Position numbers and translations under genes: made by a program. This document shows, piece after piece, positions 35,491 through 46,485 of a stretch of 64,000 nucleotides of DNA (position 1 is the first letter of the stretch; every line of letters begins with the position of its first letter). A model generated the notes under the pieces. The model ran no database searches, was not told where the DNA came from, and saw nothing but the letters and a program-made list of their open reading frames with translations. Origin of the DNA: Neckera pumila (lineage: Eukaryota > Streptophyta > Bryopsida > Hypnales > Neckeraceae); contig OZ018409.1 of NCBI GenBank assembly GCA_963969595.1, positions 13,096,520-13,160,519 on the forward strand, written 5' to 3'.

Positions 35491-37250
35491 TCAAGCATTC
35501 AAATGTTCGTGAAAAATTTGGAAACATCCCTTGCGCCAATACATGAATTTATTGCCACAAGTAGGGCAATATGTCTTTGGCCGCGTCAGTGGATATGAGC
35601 TGTCGTTGCAAACCACGCATGGGTTGCGGTCCGTGGTAAATGCTGGATAGCACACTTGTCTATGACGGGGTAGTTCCTCGGATTCTCAGCGTTTCCTCCC
35701 ACGCCATCTTGCAGTTAGAGTTTTGCACAGTTGAGTACGGAATTGCAAATGCTTCATTGGACATTTTGGAGGATCTTCCGCCTTGCATTTGTCCATATAA
35801 ATTATATACATATTTACAATGCTCGTATCGACAAGAAAAAAGAAAACACGGTGCCACCACTTGTGGGACCGGGTCTAACATGAATACGACGCTTGTAATT
35901 GGTTGGCCACGTCTACACCGCGCATGTGAGTTGTATACTCAAGATGTACTGGTGATGTCTAAATGTTCTCCCGCTCTGAACCATTACAACGTGGAATAGT
36001 TACTTCTGGAAATTCCCATGGAAACTGAACTGGAACCGCATGTGTCGAAATGATAAGAACCGCTTTCTTATCTTTCCAAATAATGCTCGACATTTGCCTC
36101 GAGTCATGTATGCGCCAATCTAGTGTGCCTTGCTCATTTCTATTGAATTCTTTTGTGTTTTTGAAAGCCTGAGGAAGACCCACCCGATTTGCCCTCATTG
36201 TGCCGGTTGCATATGTTTTTTTATCCAATAGATCCTTGAATAAGGCAATACTAGAGAAAAAATTATCCATGACAATTACATATCTTTTATCCTCAATTGG
36301 TACAAGCAAGCGCAATACAACGTTATGCGCTAATTGCGCTTCGCCATGTCCCCTCCGTTGTTGCATTTCTTCTTCAACCACGGGATTTTTTTCACAATGG
36401 ATTTCAAAATTTGAAACAAATTTTGATTTTGAATCTGCTAAACACCAAACCTTCAAGCCCCACTTCTGTGGCTTGTGAGGCATATATTGCCTTGCAGGGC
36501 AATAAGTCCCCTTATATCGGATCATCATTTCGTCAATTGTTGCAAATTTACCAACATTCCAGGCGTTTTGGCAATTGTCTCTCATTGCATTCAATAACCA
36601 TCTAACCTGCCCCATTTTGTCATATCCCGGCATTCTCTTGTCGCTCTCATATGTTGTTGGATTTGTAACATGTAAACATTTTGTGAGTAATTCGAAACGG
36701 CTTCGTGTCATCAAATTAGAGATAGTCAGACAATGGAAAATTGAACCTTCTTCATGCCAATAAGATTTTAAATTGGGTTGGCACCGCATACCCATGTATA
36801 ATATGATGCTATAAATACCTTCAACTCTAATATAGTAAGGTTTTCCCAATTTGGCCCTCCATATGTCCCCCATCTGTATTCAATGCCGTTGCATACCGAT
36901 TTGTCTCAGCAACAATGTCCCATAAAATCCATAAGGGCCAAACATTTGGAATAAATCGGAAAAAGTAGGGAACCGATTTTCAAGGAAATTAGACCCATAA
37001 CAACCAAGATAGTCCTCTGGCTCAGGATCGTAAGTAATAAAACTTTTATGCCAAGTAGAATCCCGATATACATGTTCGATGCTATTCACATCTCCATCAT
37101 AGCCATCATCATGCACGTCTTCTTCTTCTTCTTCTTCTTCTTCTTCTTCTTCTTCTTCTTCTTCTTCTTCTTCTTCTTCTTCTTCTTCTTCTTCTTCTTC
37201 TTCTTCTTCTTCTTCTTCTTCTTCTTCTTCTTCTTCTTCTTCTTTGGCAT
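35491..37250 (-). pseudogene. piggyBac transposase (PGBD4-like), broken
   Basis: Reading leftward, one frame from 37119 to about 35700 encodes a piggyBac transposase interrupted by TGA (about 36880), TAG (about 35959) and another TAG near 35880. A frameshift then separates the C-terminal zinc finger (CVVC and CPTCGNKF motifs, about 35525-35620). All three catalytic Asp contexts survive: TIDEMMIRYKG, VMDNFFSS and HMRGVDVANQ. The family moves elements by precise TTAA excision and insertion. The usual acidic N-terminus is replaced by a (GAA)41 run with no in-frame ATG; the ATG at 37248-37250 is in another frame. The frame otherwise retains long protein-like stretches, so inactivation looks moderate in age. 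An intact right element end was not found. Confidence 0.88.
37120..37242. repeat. (TTC)41 / (GAA)41 microsatellite in the piggyBac coding region
   Basis: The run is 123 bp of uninterrupted TTC on the plus strand. In the frame of the downstream transposase it would encode 41 Glu followed by DVHDDG. Long GAA/TTC runs are known to form triplex DNA and to be length-unstable. Confidence 0.97.
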
Positions 37251-37789
37251 TTCTAAAAGTTATTTATTCCTAATTAAAATAACTTGTCTTTGCCAGAGGT
37301 TATAGTCCTAGAACCTTTTTACCTTAAAATGTTTTTTCCAATTTTTACCATTTCTATCATGGTTAATCCATTCTTATGGGGGATTGTGTAAAAAATAAAA
37401 ATACCATTTCTTCCTCTTCTTCTTCTTGATTAGTTATCCTAAGAGCACCTCCAATTTTTACATATATCAATGGTAGTATAGTTTTCCATTCATAGTCAAA
37501 TCTAAGGATTTGCATAAATATTACCATATTTATATTTCTTTTTCATATCTTTTTTATATTTTTCCAATTTGGATTAATAAATATAATTTCCTATGGGCCT
37601 TTCTCCATTTATAGGCTTTTCTTCCATAGTGATTCAAATTATAATTACTATGAGCCAATTTCCTTTTGGCACATCTTCCATAGTAATTTGGTTCTTTAAA
37701 ATTAAGCCTGTTACAGGCAAGTACTTCTATGGTAGATTACATCATAGGTAGTTATTCAAATTATTTTGAATCAAGGCGGGAGTGACATT

Positions 37790-40700
37790 GGTGTAAACCC
37801 ACCCACCCACCCACAATGGGTGGCGCCTAATTTAGTAATTACTCTAAGATGGTAGTGGGTAGTTATCTCCCACATGCATCATTATTATCCATAGAGTTGT
37901 TGTTTTCCCACAGTATGAGACTATATTAGCCTCTCTTTTGTATGTTGGTACTCCTCTTTGGCGTGTGAGTGCGACGATTCACTGTGGTGTGATTTTGGAG
38001 GATAGTTTTGTAACTTTGAGTGCAACTCTTGGGCTTCTAGTGTGAAGGAGGAATGGCAAAGGTCTCTTGACTTTGGATTGTGTTTGGATTATGTTGCCTT
38101 TTTGTTTCCTTGAGTGTTTTGATTCAACTATGTTTTTCATTTGACTTGCTGGATTTGTGACATAGATAGCAATTGGCTTCAGCTTTAGACACCTGTTGCA
38201 TCCTCACTCACACTACATTGGCTTGTTTTTGTGTTTGGGACAGGTACAGGTGAGGCTGAGCCTTCAAATCCAACTCTTCCGATTTGTGATTCATGGAGCA
38301 ATTTGTATTCACGCACATGGATTCCTATGTGGACTCCTATTTCTCCTGTGCTGCTACTTTACTATTAGATATGGATGGGACATAATGCATTTGTGATTTC
38401 TATGGAGAGTCTGAGGACTCAATTATATCCAAAGTAACTTTTTTGGATGACTATGTCAAAGTGATATATATATATTTTTTGATACAATATGCCTTAGTCC
38501 TTGACTTGGTTTATGATTTGATGTGAGCAAATATGACTCATTTTAGCAAGAAGTTAGTTAGTTTTAAATGAAGCCCTGTTTAGGGGTGTTTCAGTAAAAG
38601 TCCCTTCTTTAGTCATAGATTTGATCACTTTTTTGATTAAACTATGTTTAAACTAAAAAACAAAAAACATTGTAAAGTGAGCCCACTTTTATTCTATTTA
38701 TATCTATAGCTTTTGTTGTGGCAAAACCACAATATTTTCATATCAGCTATAAGTAATTTCCTTGCTTTGATGTGATTTAATTTATCCATTTTTTTCCCTT
38801 AGTTGTCAAGCTCACTCTCTCTTTTTAGGTAACAAACTAAACTCAACTACAAGTTTCTTTGAGGTGATGTCATATCCTTAGTGATTTGATTTATCTATGC
38901 AACTTAGATATTTAAAACCACAAAGTCTTATTTTTCTTGTACACCCACTTGTTGTGGTATTTTAAATTGTACTTGACTTATAAATTAGCCTGATTGGTGA
39001 GAAATCCCACCCACCCACCCACTAAGGGTGAATTTTTATTTTGGCTTAACCCACTACTTGTCATACAATGTGCATCTCTAAATGCTCCATTATGACCATC
39101 TGTGTGACTCCTTCCCTTCCAATTTCAAAATCAGTGAGTTTATAGAGGCTTCCGTTCCTCTTAGTTTCTCACTTTCTCACTGCGACGGGTGGTATTTGGA
39201 GTGGTGGTGCTTTCTTGTTTGAGACTTTGAGTGCTACCTTGAGCTTCTACAACTTGTTAATTTCTACTCACGGGAATGGCAAAGGTCTTTGGGCTTGTCT
39301 ACCATGCTTAGGGGCTTGTTTGTACTTTGATTAAACTTGTGATTTCTTGTGTTCTTTTTGGTTTTTGTTGACCTGTGACATAGATAACAATTGGCTACAG
39401 CTGAAGACACCTCGTGCAACCTCACTAACATCACATTGGTTTGTTGTGTTTTTGGGATGGGCACAGGTGAGGCTGAGCCTTCAGGTCAAGAACTCTCATT
39501 TTTGGAGTATTTGGAGCAAGTTTTTTCTAAGCACTCAGACATCTTGTCATCTGATTGTGCTCTTTTTCTATATGGATAATTTCTGGATTAGACACTTGGT
39601 TATATAGGAAGTTTTGTAATTACTTTACAAACACACTTTCTTGACACTTTTTTGTTAAACTGGATTTGTTATGCACTTTTGGAAATATTTTACTATGAGA
39701 TACTTTGATTCATGTTTGGCCACAATATTAGGTCTTGGAAAGTTTAGGCCCTGTTTTGATCAGGGATGTTCAGTCTATGTTTCTCCTTTGAACATTCTAA
39801 GTTTCAATATATCTTAGGGCTAAGATTTGCAAAATAGTTCCATTTGACCTTGTGCCTTATACCCGTTGTTATGGTATTTTTCACATATTTACAAGGTAAA
39901 TGTAATTTAATAATTTAAAAAAAAAATTATTTAAATATACCTTTTTACCTTGGTAAACTCATCATTCACTTTACACCATAAAAGAATTTTTTATGGTCAC
40001 AATCTATGCTCATAGCACTTTTATTTCATTTTATTTTATTTATAGAGTTGCAAAGTTCCTTCTTTCTATAAGGTTTAATAATCCTGACACTACTCAATGT
40101 GTTCCACCTTATTTTATTTAGGTGCTTAGAATCAAATCACAAGTAAGCTTGGTGGATGGAACCACCCACCCACCCACTATGGGTGTTTTATTGACCACTT
40201 CTTTGATTTGTAAGCCATTAAATAAGCCTAACTAATACTTTATGGCCACTTCTTGATAGTTCCCTCCCAAATTCAAATTAGTGAGCTCACGTATAATGGT
40301 TTCCTCACCATTGTGTTAGTCTCTCACTGTGACGGATTGAACTTGGGTGGCTTGGAGCTCTTTTTGGCAACTTTGCAACTTCCAGTTTGTGCTTGGGCTT
40401 CTTAGAATGGCAAAGGTCAATGGATATTCATACTTTGCTTTGGATTTGTGCTTTTTTACTCTTTGATTTACTTCATTTTGCTCTAATTCCTTGATTTTGT
40501 TGACCTGTGACATAGATAGCAATTGGCTTTTGCTGAAGACACCTCGTGCATCCTCACTGACATCACATTGGTTTGTTTTGTTTTTGGGACGGGCACAGGT
40601 GAGGCTGAGCCTTCAGGTCAAGATCTCCCAATTTTTGGAGTACTTGGAGCAAGTTTTTTTATTTTTAGCATCTGGACACCTTGTCTATGCTTTAAGTTTT

Positions 40701-41000
40701 TTTGATTAGCACTTGGATACATAGGAATGGTTGAGACAATATTGTTCCTATTTTTACACTTGGTGTGATTTGATTGAGAATTCTTTAAAATACTATTCTA
40801 TATCAAGCCTTGATTTGTGGCTATAAAATTAGGTTTGGAAAAGATGAGGCCCTGTTTCAGGGATGTTATGTCTTAGTCTCTTCTTCTTCATCAATATGTA
40901 ACTCAGGATACTCAATGTCCAACTCGCTCCCACTTTCATCTACAAATTTGGAATTCTAATATATCAGACCATGCAAATTAGGCCTCCCTCACTTTCATAG
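37790..41000. repeat. Three tandem copies of a roughly 1.15-kb unit
   Basis: Each copy has, in order, a CCCACCCACCCACCCAC box (about 37797, 39009, 40163), a GAATGGCAAAGGTC string (38050, 39273, 40404), TGTGACATAGATA.CAATTGGCT (38157, 39371, 40505), GGTGAGGCTGAGCCTTCA (38248, 39467, 40598) and GGCCCTGTTT (38573, 39748, 40847). Spacing is about 1.13-1.21 kb. Copies 2 and 3 are most alike. Short frames around the last box are partly shared (EDTSC and GEAEPSGQ strings), but coding is not established. Confidence 0.8.
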
Positions 41001-41780
41001 GTTTGAAAGTCTGAAGGCATTTTCATTTACAAAAAAGTACTTAACACTGCCATTTCTAATGCCAAAATAAAAAAACTGATAGATGGAATTTTTAGATTAT
41101 CTAATTGTAAGATTTTGCAATACGAGAAACTAAAAAATGTTTGTGTTGGCATTTCCAGAATTTTGACTACCTACAATACAAAATAAATGCATTAGAAAAA
41201 AAAAATCTTTCTTTAGCATTGAGACAAACTAGTTTATGACAGTTCAAATCCTCTGTATTTAAAATCTTAGTATTATGTACATTTTGAATTTATATATCTT
41301 CACTCTTTCTTGTGGAAAAACAATGGAAACAATACCTTCATTTTCATTCTCTAAACAAATTATTATATGGAAGTACGTACAAGAGAAAAAAACCCAGTTA
41401 CTAATACCTCCAAGCTCGACTACAATATACTACTGTCAATGGTTACATTGATCTAGCATTGAAAATTATTGTTCTCATAGATGGTGGCAAAGTAGCTTCA
41501 AAACAAATACAAAATTTTGTTTTTCTATGAATATGCTATAACTACCCGTAAAACAAGAAGTTCCATAACTTTCACATCAAAAATTCAAAATAATGGAATG
41601 AATGAAAGTTTCCTATGTTGGCAATAGGATAAACTAAGAAAATCAATGCTAGGATTTTAAAATTTTGAATGCTAGTTTTTTGGGTTTTATTCTTTGCCTA
41701 CTAAATTCAAATTAGTACTCACTGTGGTAAATTACCAAGAAAATTCTTACTATCGGGCATTGACTAAGATGGAATTGAAT
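41000..41780 (+). repeat. Decayed TTAA family A copy
   Basis: Faint left-end similarity (GTTTGAAAGTCTGAAGGC) is followed by ACACTGCCATTTCTAATGC and later ACAAGAAGTTCCATAACTTT, in family A order. The terminal TTAA sites are lost. Confidence 0.45.
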
Positions 41781-42034
41781 TCCTCAAAAGCTAAATAATT
41801 GATCATGTTTTCTACCCCTCTACTTCAACTAACTTTTCATCGTTTTCATTTCTTATGTATGCACAATTTTCCACTTGTTTTGGATAGTGAGAAGCTATTG
41901 GCCATTTTTCCAAAATAAAAATTCATGTATTTTTCAAAATAATGTAATGATTGGTATATTTGAAGTCCAAGTAGCAAATATTACCTATATATCAACTACA
42001 TTTGATAAAAGTGTCACCAAATATTACCCTAATA

Positions 42035-43487
42035 TTACTGAAGAATTGTTTGAGAATTAAAGAATACATGGCCACTTCTCATGATTGAAAGAAAAAAGTA
42101 GTTCTTTGTCCTCCAATCCTGACGCCAATCCCATACAAAGGCAGACCAAAAAATCCCTTTGCAACGCTTACCTATTGTGGAAGGACTACTAGAGTGTTGT
42201 TGTTGAAGACATTCTAGTGGGTGCTCCCAACCTTGTCTACACAGATGTTCCCTTGTTGTTTCTATGTTCCCATCTAAGCGCTCTGAGGTCAGTGAAGGCA
42301 CCGTGGTCACTTTGTCAATAAAGGCTATGGGCTCATGAACTGGACAGCCCTCTTGTGGTAGCTCTTGATGCACAATCTTCCTCTCAGCCTTTCTTGATCC
42401 ATTTGCATCATGCAATTGTTTGTGTTGGCTTGAAATCTGCTCAGGGTCGTATAACAACTCTGGAGGCCAGAAGAGATTGTCAAGATTGCGAATTTTGTGG
42501 GAAGAGTACGGGCCTTCGTCGAAGTCTTCTTCCTCAAGTTCTTCACAACAAGAGCCTCTACCTCCAACTTCATGCTCCGAACTATCAATGAATTCCGGAT
42601 CATCATTGCCAATGATATCAATATCCTCTGGGAAGAAATTCTCTTGACCATCTTCTGGTAATGATGGTACAAAGAAAGGTGTAGGATAATCAAATTCAAT
42701 TTGTAATGGAATAGGAGGGGTAGGACTCTGAGGTGGACCTTGCAAATTAGAAGAAGAAGGAATATCTTGGGCTAGCAATCTGCAACTACGACGAACATGC
42801 AGGCCATCCCAGGCAACCTGGCAGAAATCAAACAAAATGCAACTATAGCTTAGGATATTCAAAATGCCAATGGCAGCAAAGTGGTGGAGAGTTCATCTCT
42901 AAAGAACCATAGCCTTTTTTTTTTTGTGAAAAAGAATTTGAAACTACCATTTCTATTGCAAACTCCATGAAACTATGGAAACTGATTTTCTTGCATCTAA
43001 CCTTAGGATTTTGCACTAAGGTAGTATAAAAATCTAAAAATTGAACTCAAAAGCAAGTCCTATACATTATTATTTGAAGAAGACGCTCTATTTGCCTCCA
43101 AAGCAAGATACTCCATAGCTTCCACATCACTAATCCAAATGGAATGATTCAAAGTATTCAATGTATACAAGAGAATAATCTATAAGCAGAAAAGTTTTGA
43201 AATTCTTATTTCAAGTCATTGCAAATTCAAATTTTAGCCTAGTGCAGTAAAAACAATATATAAAGTGGTATAACTTTTCTTTGTGGACACCAATTGAAAT
43301 AAAAATTATATATCTTAGAAAGTTATGTCTTTTTCTATGTTTAGAATAATTTCAAGAATTTATGAAAAACTTCGAGACCGTTAGAGCTAGCTTGAAATCA
43401 ATTTTTTTCTTCAAGGGGGCAAGAATCTTTTAGAAGATAAAAGTGTTGTACCTTGTCCAAGGAGGTATTGGTCTTCTGTCTAGGCAT
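42035..43487 (-). CDS. Unrecognised acidic protein, two exons (272 aa)
   Basis: I do not recognise this protein. Exon 1 (43452-43487) encodes MPRQKTNTSLDK and ends at a GTACAA donor. Exon 2 (42035-42817) follows a TTTCTGCCAG acceptor and encodes VAWDGLHVRRSCRLLAQDIP onward for 260 residues in phase. The composition is far from that of the AT-rich noise around it: a Pro-rich segment (PPQSPTPPIP), then an acidic tract (EELEEEDFDEG), then a Trp-containing tail (WDWRQDWRTKNYFF). No membrane segment or known domain is visible. The intron contains a decayed family A element. The gene may have more exons, or be a remnant of a longer one; the splice model is inference. Confidence 0.45.
42885..43440 (+). 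repeat. Decayed TTAA family A copy inside an intron
   Basis: CTCTAAAGAACCATAGCC and then AACTACCATTTCTATTGCAA begin the copy; CAAGGGGGCAAGAATCTTTT ends it. The order matches family A. The TTAA sites are not preserved. Confidence 0.5.
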
Positions 43488-43917
43488 TGCTCTTCTTCTG
43501 TCAAACTCCTGACAATATAAAATGAACACTTTGTGCCTGAACACAACAATGGTAGCCTAAGGATTATTCAATTTCACCACCAAAAGGGCGTATATGTCAA
43601 TACATTTTGCATAAGAGAATGAGATTGTTGTATACTGAAATTCATATGACCCAACTCATGAAGACCAACAATTCTTCTATAGTGAAAAAGAAGCCAACAT
43701 ACAGAGCATTCTTTCTATCCTGTCAAATTCCATTAGATCATCAATCAAGCAATATGGTCCATGTCCTCTTTTGTTCTTATGTTCTCAACATATGTAAGAA
43801 GGAAGAGGCCAAATTAGTGGAATATCCATCAAATTAGATAAGACCTACACTAAGAAGGCTTTTAAATGAATACAATGAATTACAAAAAGAACATGAATAG
43901 AGCACAAGCTCATCTGA

Positions 43918-44700
43918 TTAACCCCTAAAATCCCAAATGTCTATTTGGGAAACAAAATGGATATTGGGTAGTCTCCTAGGGTCTAAAGTTTGATCATGAT
44001 ATTACAAATTTTTTTTTGAAGATAGAGAAGCACTTAAACTTTTTGGTTATGTAAATTATTTTCAATTGGTGCATGAAAACAAAAGATATGCTAGCATGAG
44101 CCAAAATGGCAAAATTTTTGGGCAATCCCAAAAAAAACATAAAGTAAAAATAAGATTTTTGAATTGTTGTTTCTCATAGGAAATGTGTAGTCTACTTGGA
44201 AAAACTTGTTTCATTCTATTTAGAATAGTAATGAGAAAGTTATGGGTAATCTTCTTAGGGGGGCAATGTAGACATATTCTTAAGAAAATAATTCATGGAC
44301 TCATGTTTTATTGCGATTTTTATAATTTTCAAAAAAATGGATGGATAGAATCAAGTTTGCTTTGCCAAACTATGTTAGTGGTAGGATTATTGTTCAATCT
44401 TAGACGCATTTCTACTTAAATTTTTTTTGAAGAATGGTACTCAAATAGGTTTTATTTGAATCTTTTTCGTAGACTTTCAATGGAATCCTTCAATATAAAA
44501 AATTCTAAATTCTAAATTTCAATTCTAAATTTCAATTCTAAATTTTTTGGCTCAATAAATTGAAAGCCTTAGAATGTAGGCAAGCAAGGTGCAAGAAGAA
44601 CAATTTGCCTCACTTCAAACGTCCAAATATTGCAATCCAAGTGGTCAAAGTTTTTGAAATGTCTTTCAAATGGTAGAATCAGAAAAAAAAAGTTTCACAA
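43918..44700 (-). mobile_element. TTAA family A copy, inverted, one end missing
   Basis: TTAA at 43918-43921 is followed by CCCCTAAAATCCCAAATG, the family's right terminus in reverse orientation. The interior follows family A backwards to about 44700; the opposite terminus is absent, possibly lost when the neighbouring copy at 44847 arrived. Confidence 0.6.
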
Positions 44701-44842
44701 CATTGTGTCCCTTCCAATGCCTATACAAGAAGTAATAGTTGTGAATAGGCAAGCAATGATTCAAACAATATTGAACCACAATGAACATATGGAATTATAT
44801 AGAAGAGATAGTGGAAGCAACAGAATTTGACCTGGAACTAAA

Positions 44843-45766
44843 CTAGCACCTAAAGGACCGAAGGCCCCTCGAGGGACACTTGGGATTTTGGACAGGCTTG
44901 TATGATCTCAAATTTTGACCTGATTTATTGAAACTTTTTTTGAAGATAGGAAATCACATTAGCTTTCTAAAAACATAAAATTTATTTCAATTGGTACCAG
45001 GGAGCAAAAGTTATGCCATCCAAAGTCTTAAATGCAATTTGCCGGGCAAAACAAAAAAAACACGAAAAAATGAATTATTTCCATTTTTCATTTTTTTGAA
45101 GAGATTATGTTTTGTGTACTGTTGAAGCTTTGATTCATTCCATTTGGACTAATAATGAGAAAGTTAGGGACAATATTGTTTTTTGGGCCATCTAAGCACC
45201 TTCTTCAGAAAACAACCTATAGAATTCATTTTCGACTGCAATTTATAAAAAAAAATCATTTTTTTTTGATAGGTGAAATTCATGTACAAAAATATTCTCA
45301 CCGTTGGGATTATGATGTTTCTATTCCATCTTATAGCTATTAACAATTTAGTGTTTTGTTCAATCTTGGACCTACTTGTACTTAACAATTTTTTAATGAA
45401 TGAAAATCAAGTTTTGATATTCAAAAAAAAAATTCCACAACTGTCAACTCAAACGTTGAACCAAAAATAATTTAAATTATGGTCTATAGTGCAAAAGAAT
45501 TTTACAAATGGCAGTCAAAGTTATCTGAAATTGCAAGTCAACATTCAAAGAAACTTATGTTATCCAACTTCAAATGATAATATCTTCCAATCTTTACAGT
45601 CAAACTTCATGAAATTTTTACGACATGCTCTAAGACCATTGAAGTACAAGATCCTACAGTTAGACTTTTTTTATAATTTTTTTTTGGTTTCTTGGATGAT
45701 TGTAGCAGAGATGGCAATTTTGAGTAGTTTTTGAGCCAGAAAATGCCTTGGTCCTTTAGGGGCTAG
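44843..45766 (-). mobile_element. Family A copy, inverted, flanked by CTAG instead of TTAA
   Basis: CTAG at 44843-44846 precedes CACCTAAAGGACCGAAGG. The other end reads CCTTGGTCCTTTAGGGG and then CTAG at 45763-45766, giving 916 bp between. Both flanks carry the same palindromic 4-mer, which fits a non-canonical target site better than two identical later mutations. Confidence 0.75.
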
Positions 45767-46485
45767 GGAAGGAACAAAATAAAAATCACAAATAAAGCCT
45801 CAACAAGTATATAAATACAAATATTGTATGAGAGCTTCTACTTGCAATTACCTCTTATCAGTGTTACAAAACCACATAACACCGTCATATAGAATGTGGT
45901 TATAGGAATTCAAATGGTGGTACATACCTTCAAGACAAATATAAGGTCCATAACATATCGCTCCAAATTTAGACCAATCACGTTCAATAAATTTCTTTGA
46001 AATACTTTAGCTGTCAAGGCCACTCCAAAAAAGCCATTGAAGTATGAAGTGAAAACAAGTGTAGAAGAGGTCGATACTTGACGAGAGCCTTAGAGCCGAT
46101 CTCCAAAAGTTGATCCTAGTTCGTATCTTGATGTACATGCAGCTCCAAACAATAAGTCAAGACAGCTACAGTATGATGAGTTTAAAAAGTAGTAGCAACG
46201 CATTTTCAAAATCTGCAGGACCAATGCCAAGTCTCCCACCTACACTTGTGAGTTTTCAATGTAAATACTTCCACGGGCTCATTCCAATCCAAAGCTTGCA
46301 GAGACTTGTTCATGTAACTTTATAAAGTGCTAAATTGAAAGACCAACAATATGTCCACACTGAACATTGAATGCACCAAGTTGGCTCATATTTCTAAACT
46401 TTTCATTCCTATAATGCGTAGAGTAATAAACAACGAATTCTCATATATAATACAATTCCGAGCAAGGACAATGGACTACACGCTA
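45767..46485. other. Spacer, no gene seen
   Basis: The composition is slightly less AT-rich than the flanks. A frame at 46110-46325 has no recognisable motif or splice context. Confidence 0.4.

Noticed and set aside
35640..35999. Plus-strand 119-residue frame
   Set aside because: It lies antisense to the piggyBac C-terminal half, which has clear family motifs.
37048..37305. Plus-strand frame with a run of Phe
   Set aside because: It is the reverse reading of the (GAA)41 run and the piggyBac N-terminus.
37797..40190. CCCACCC boxes as a CRISPR-like or regulatory array
   Set aside because: Only three boxes at 1.15-kb spacing, each part of a larger tandem unit.
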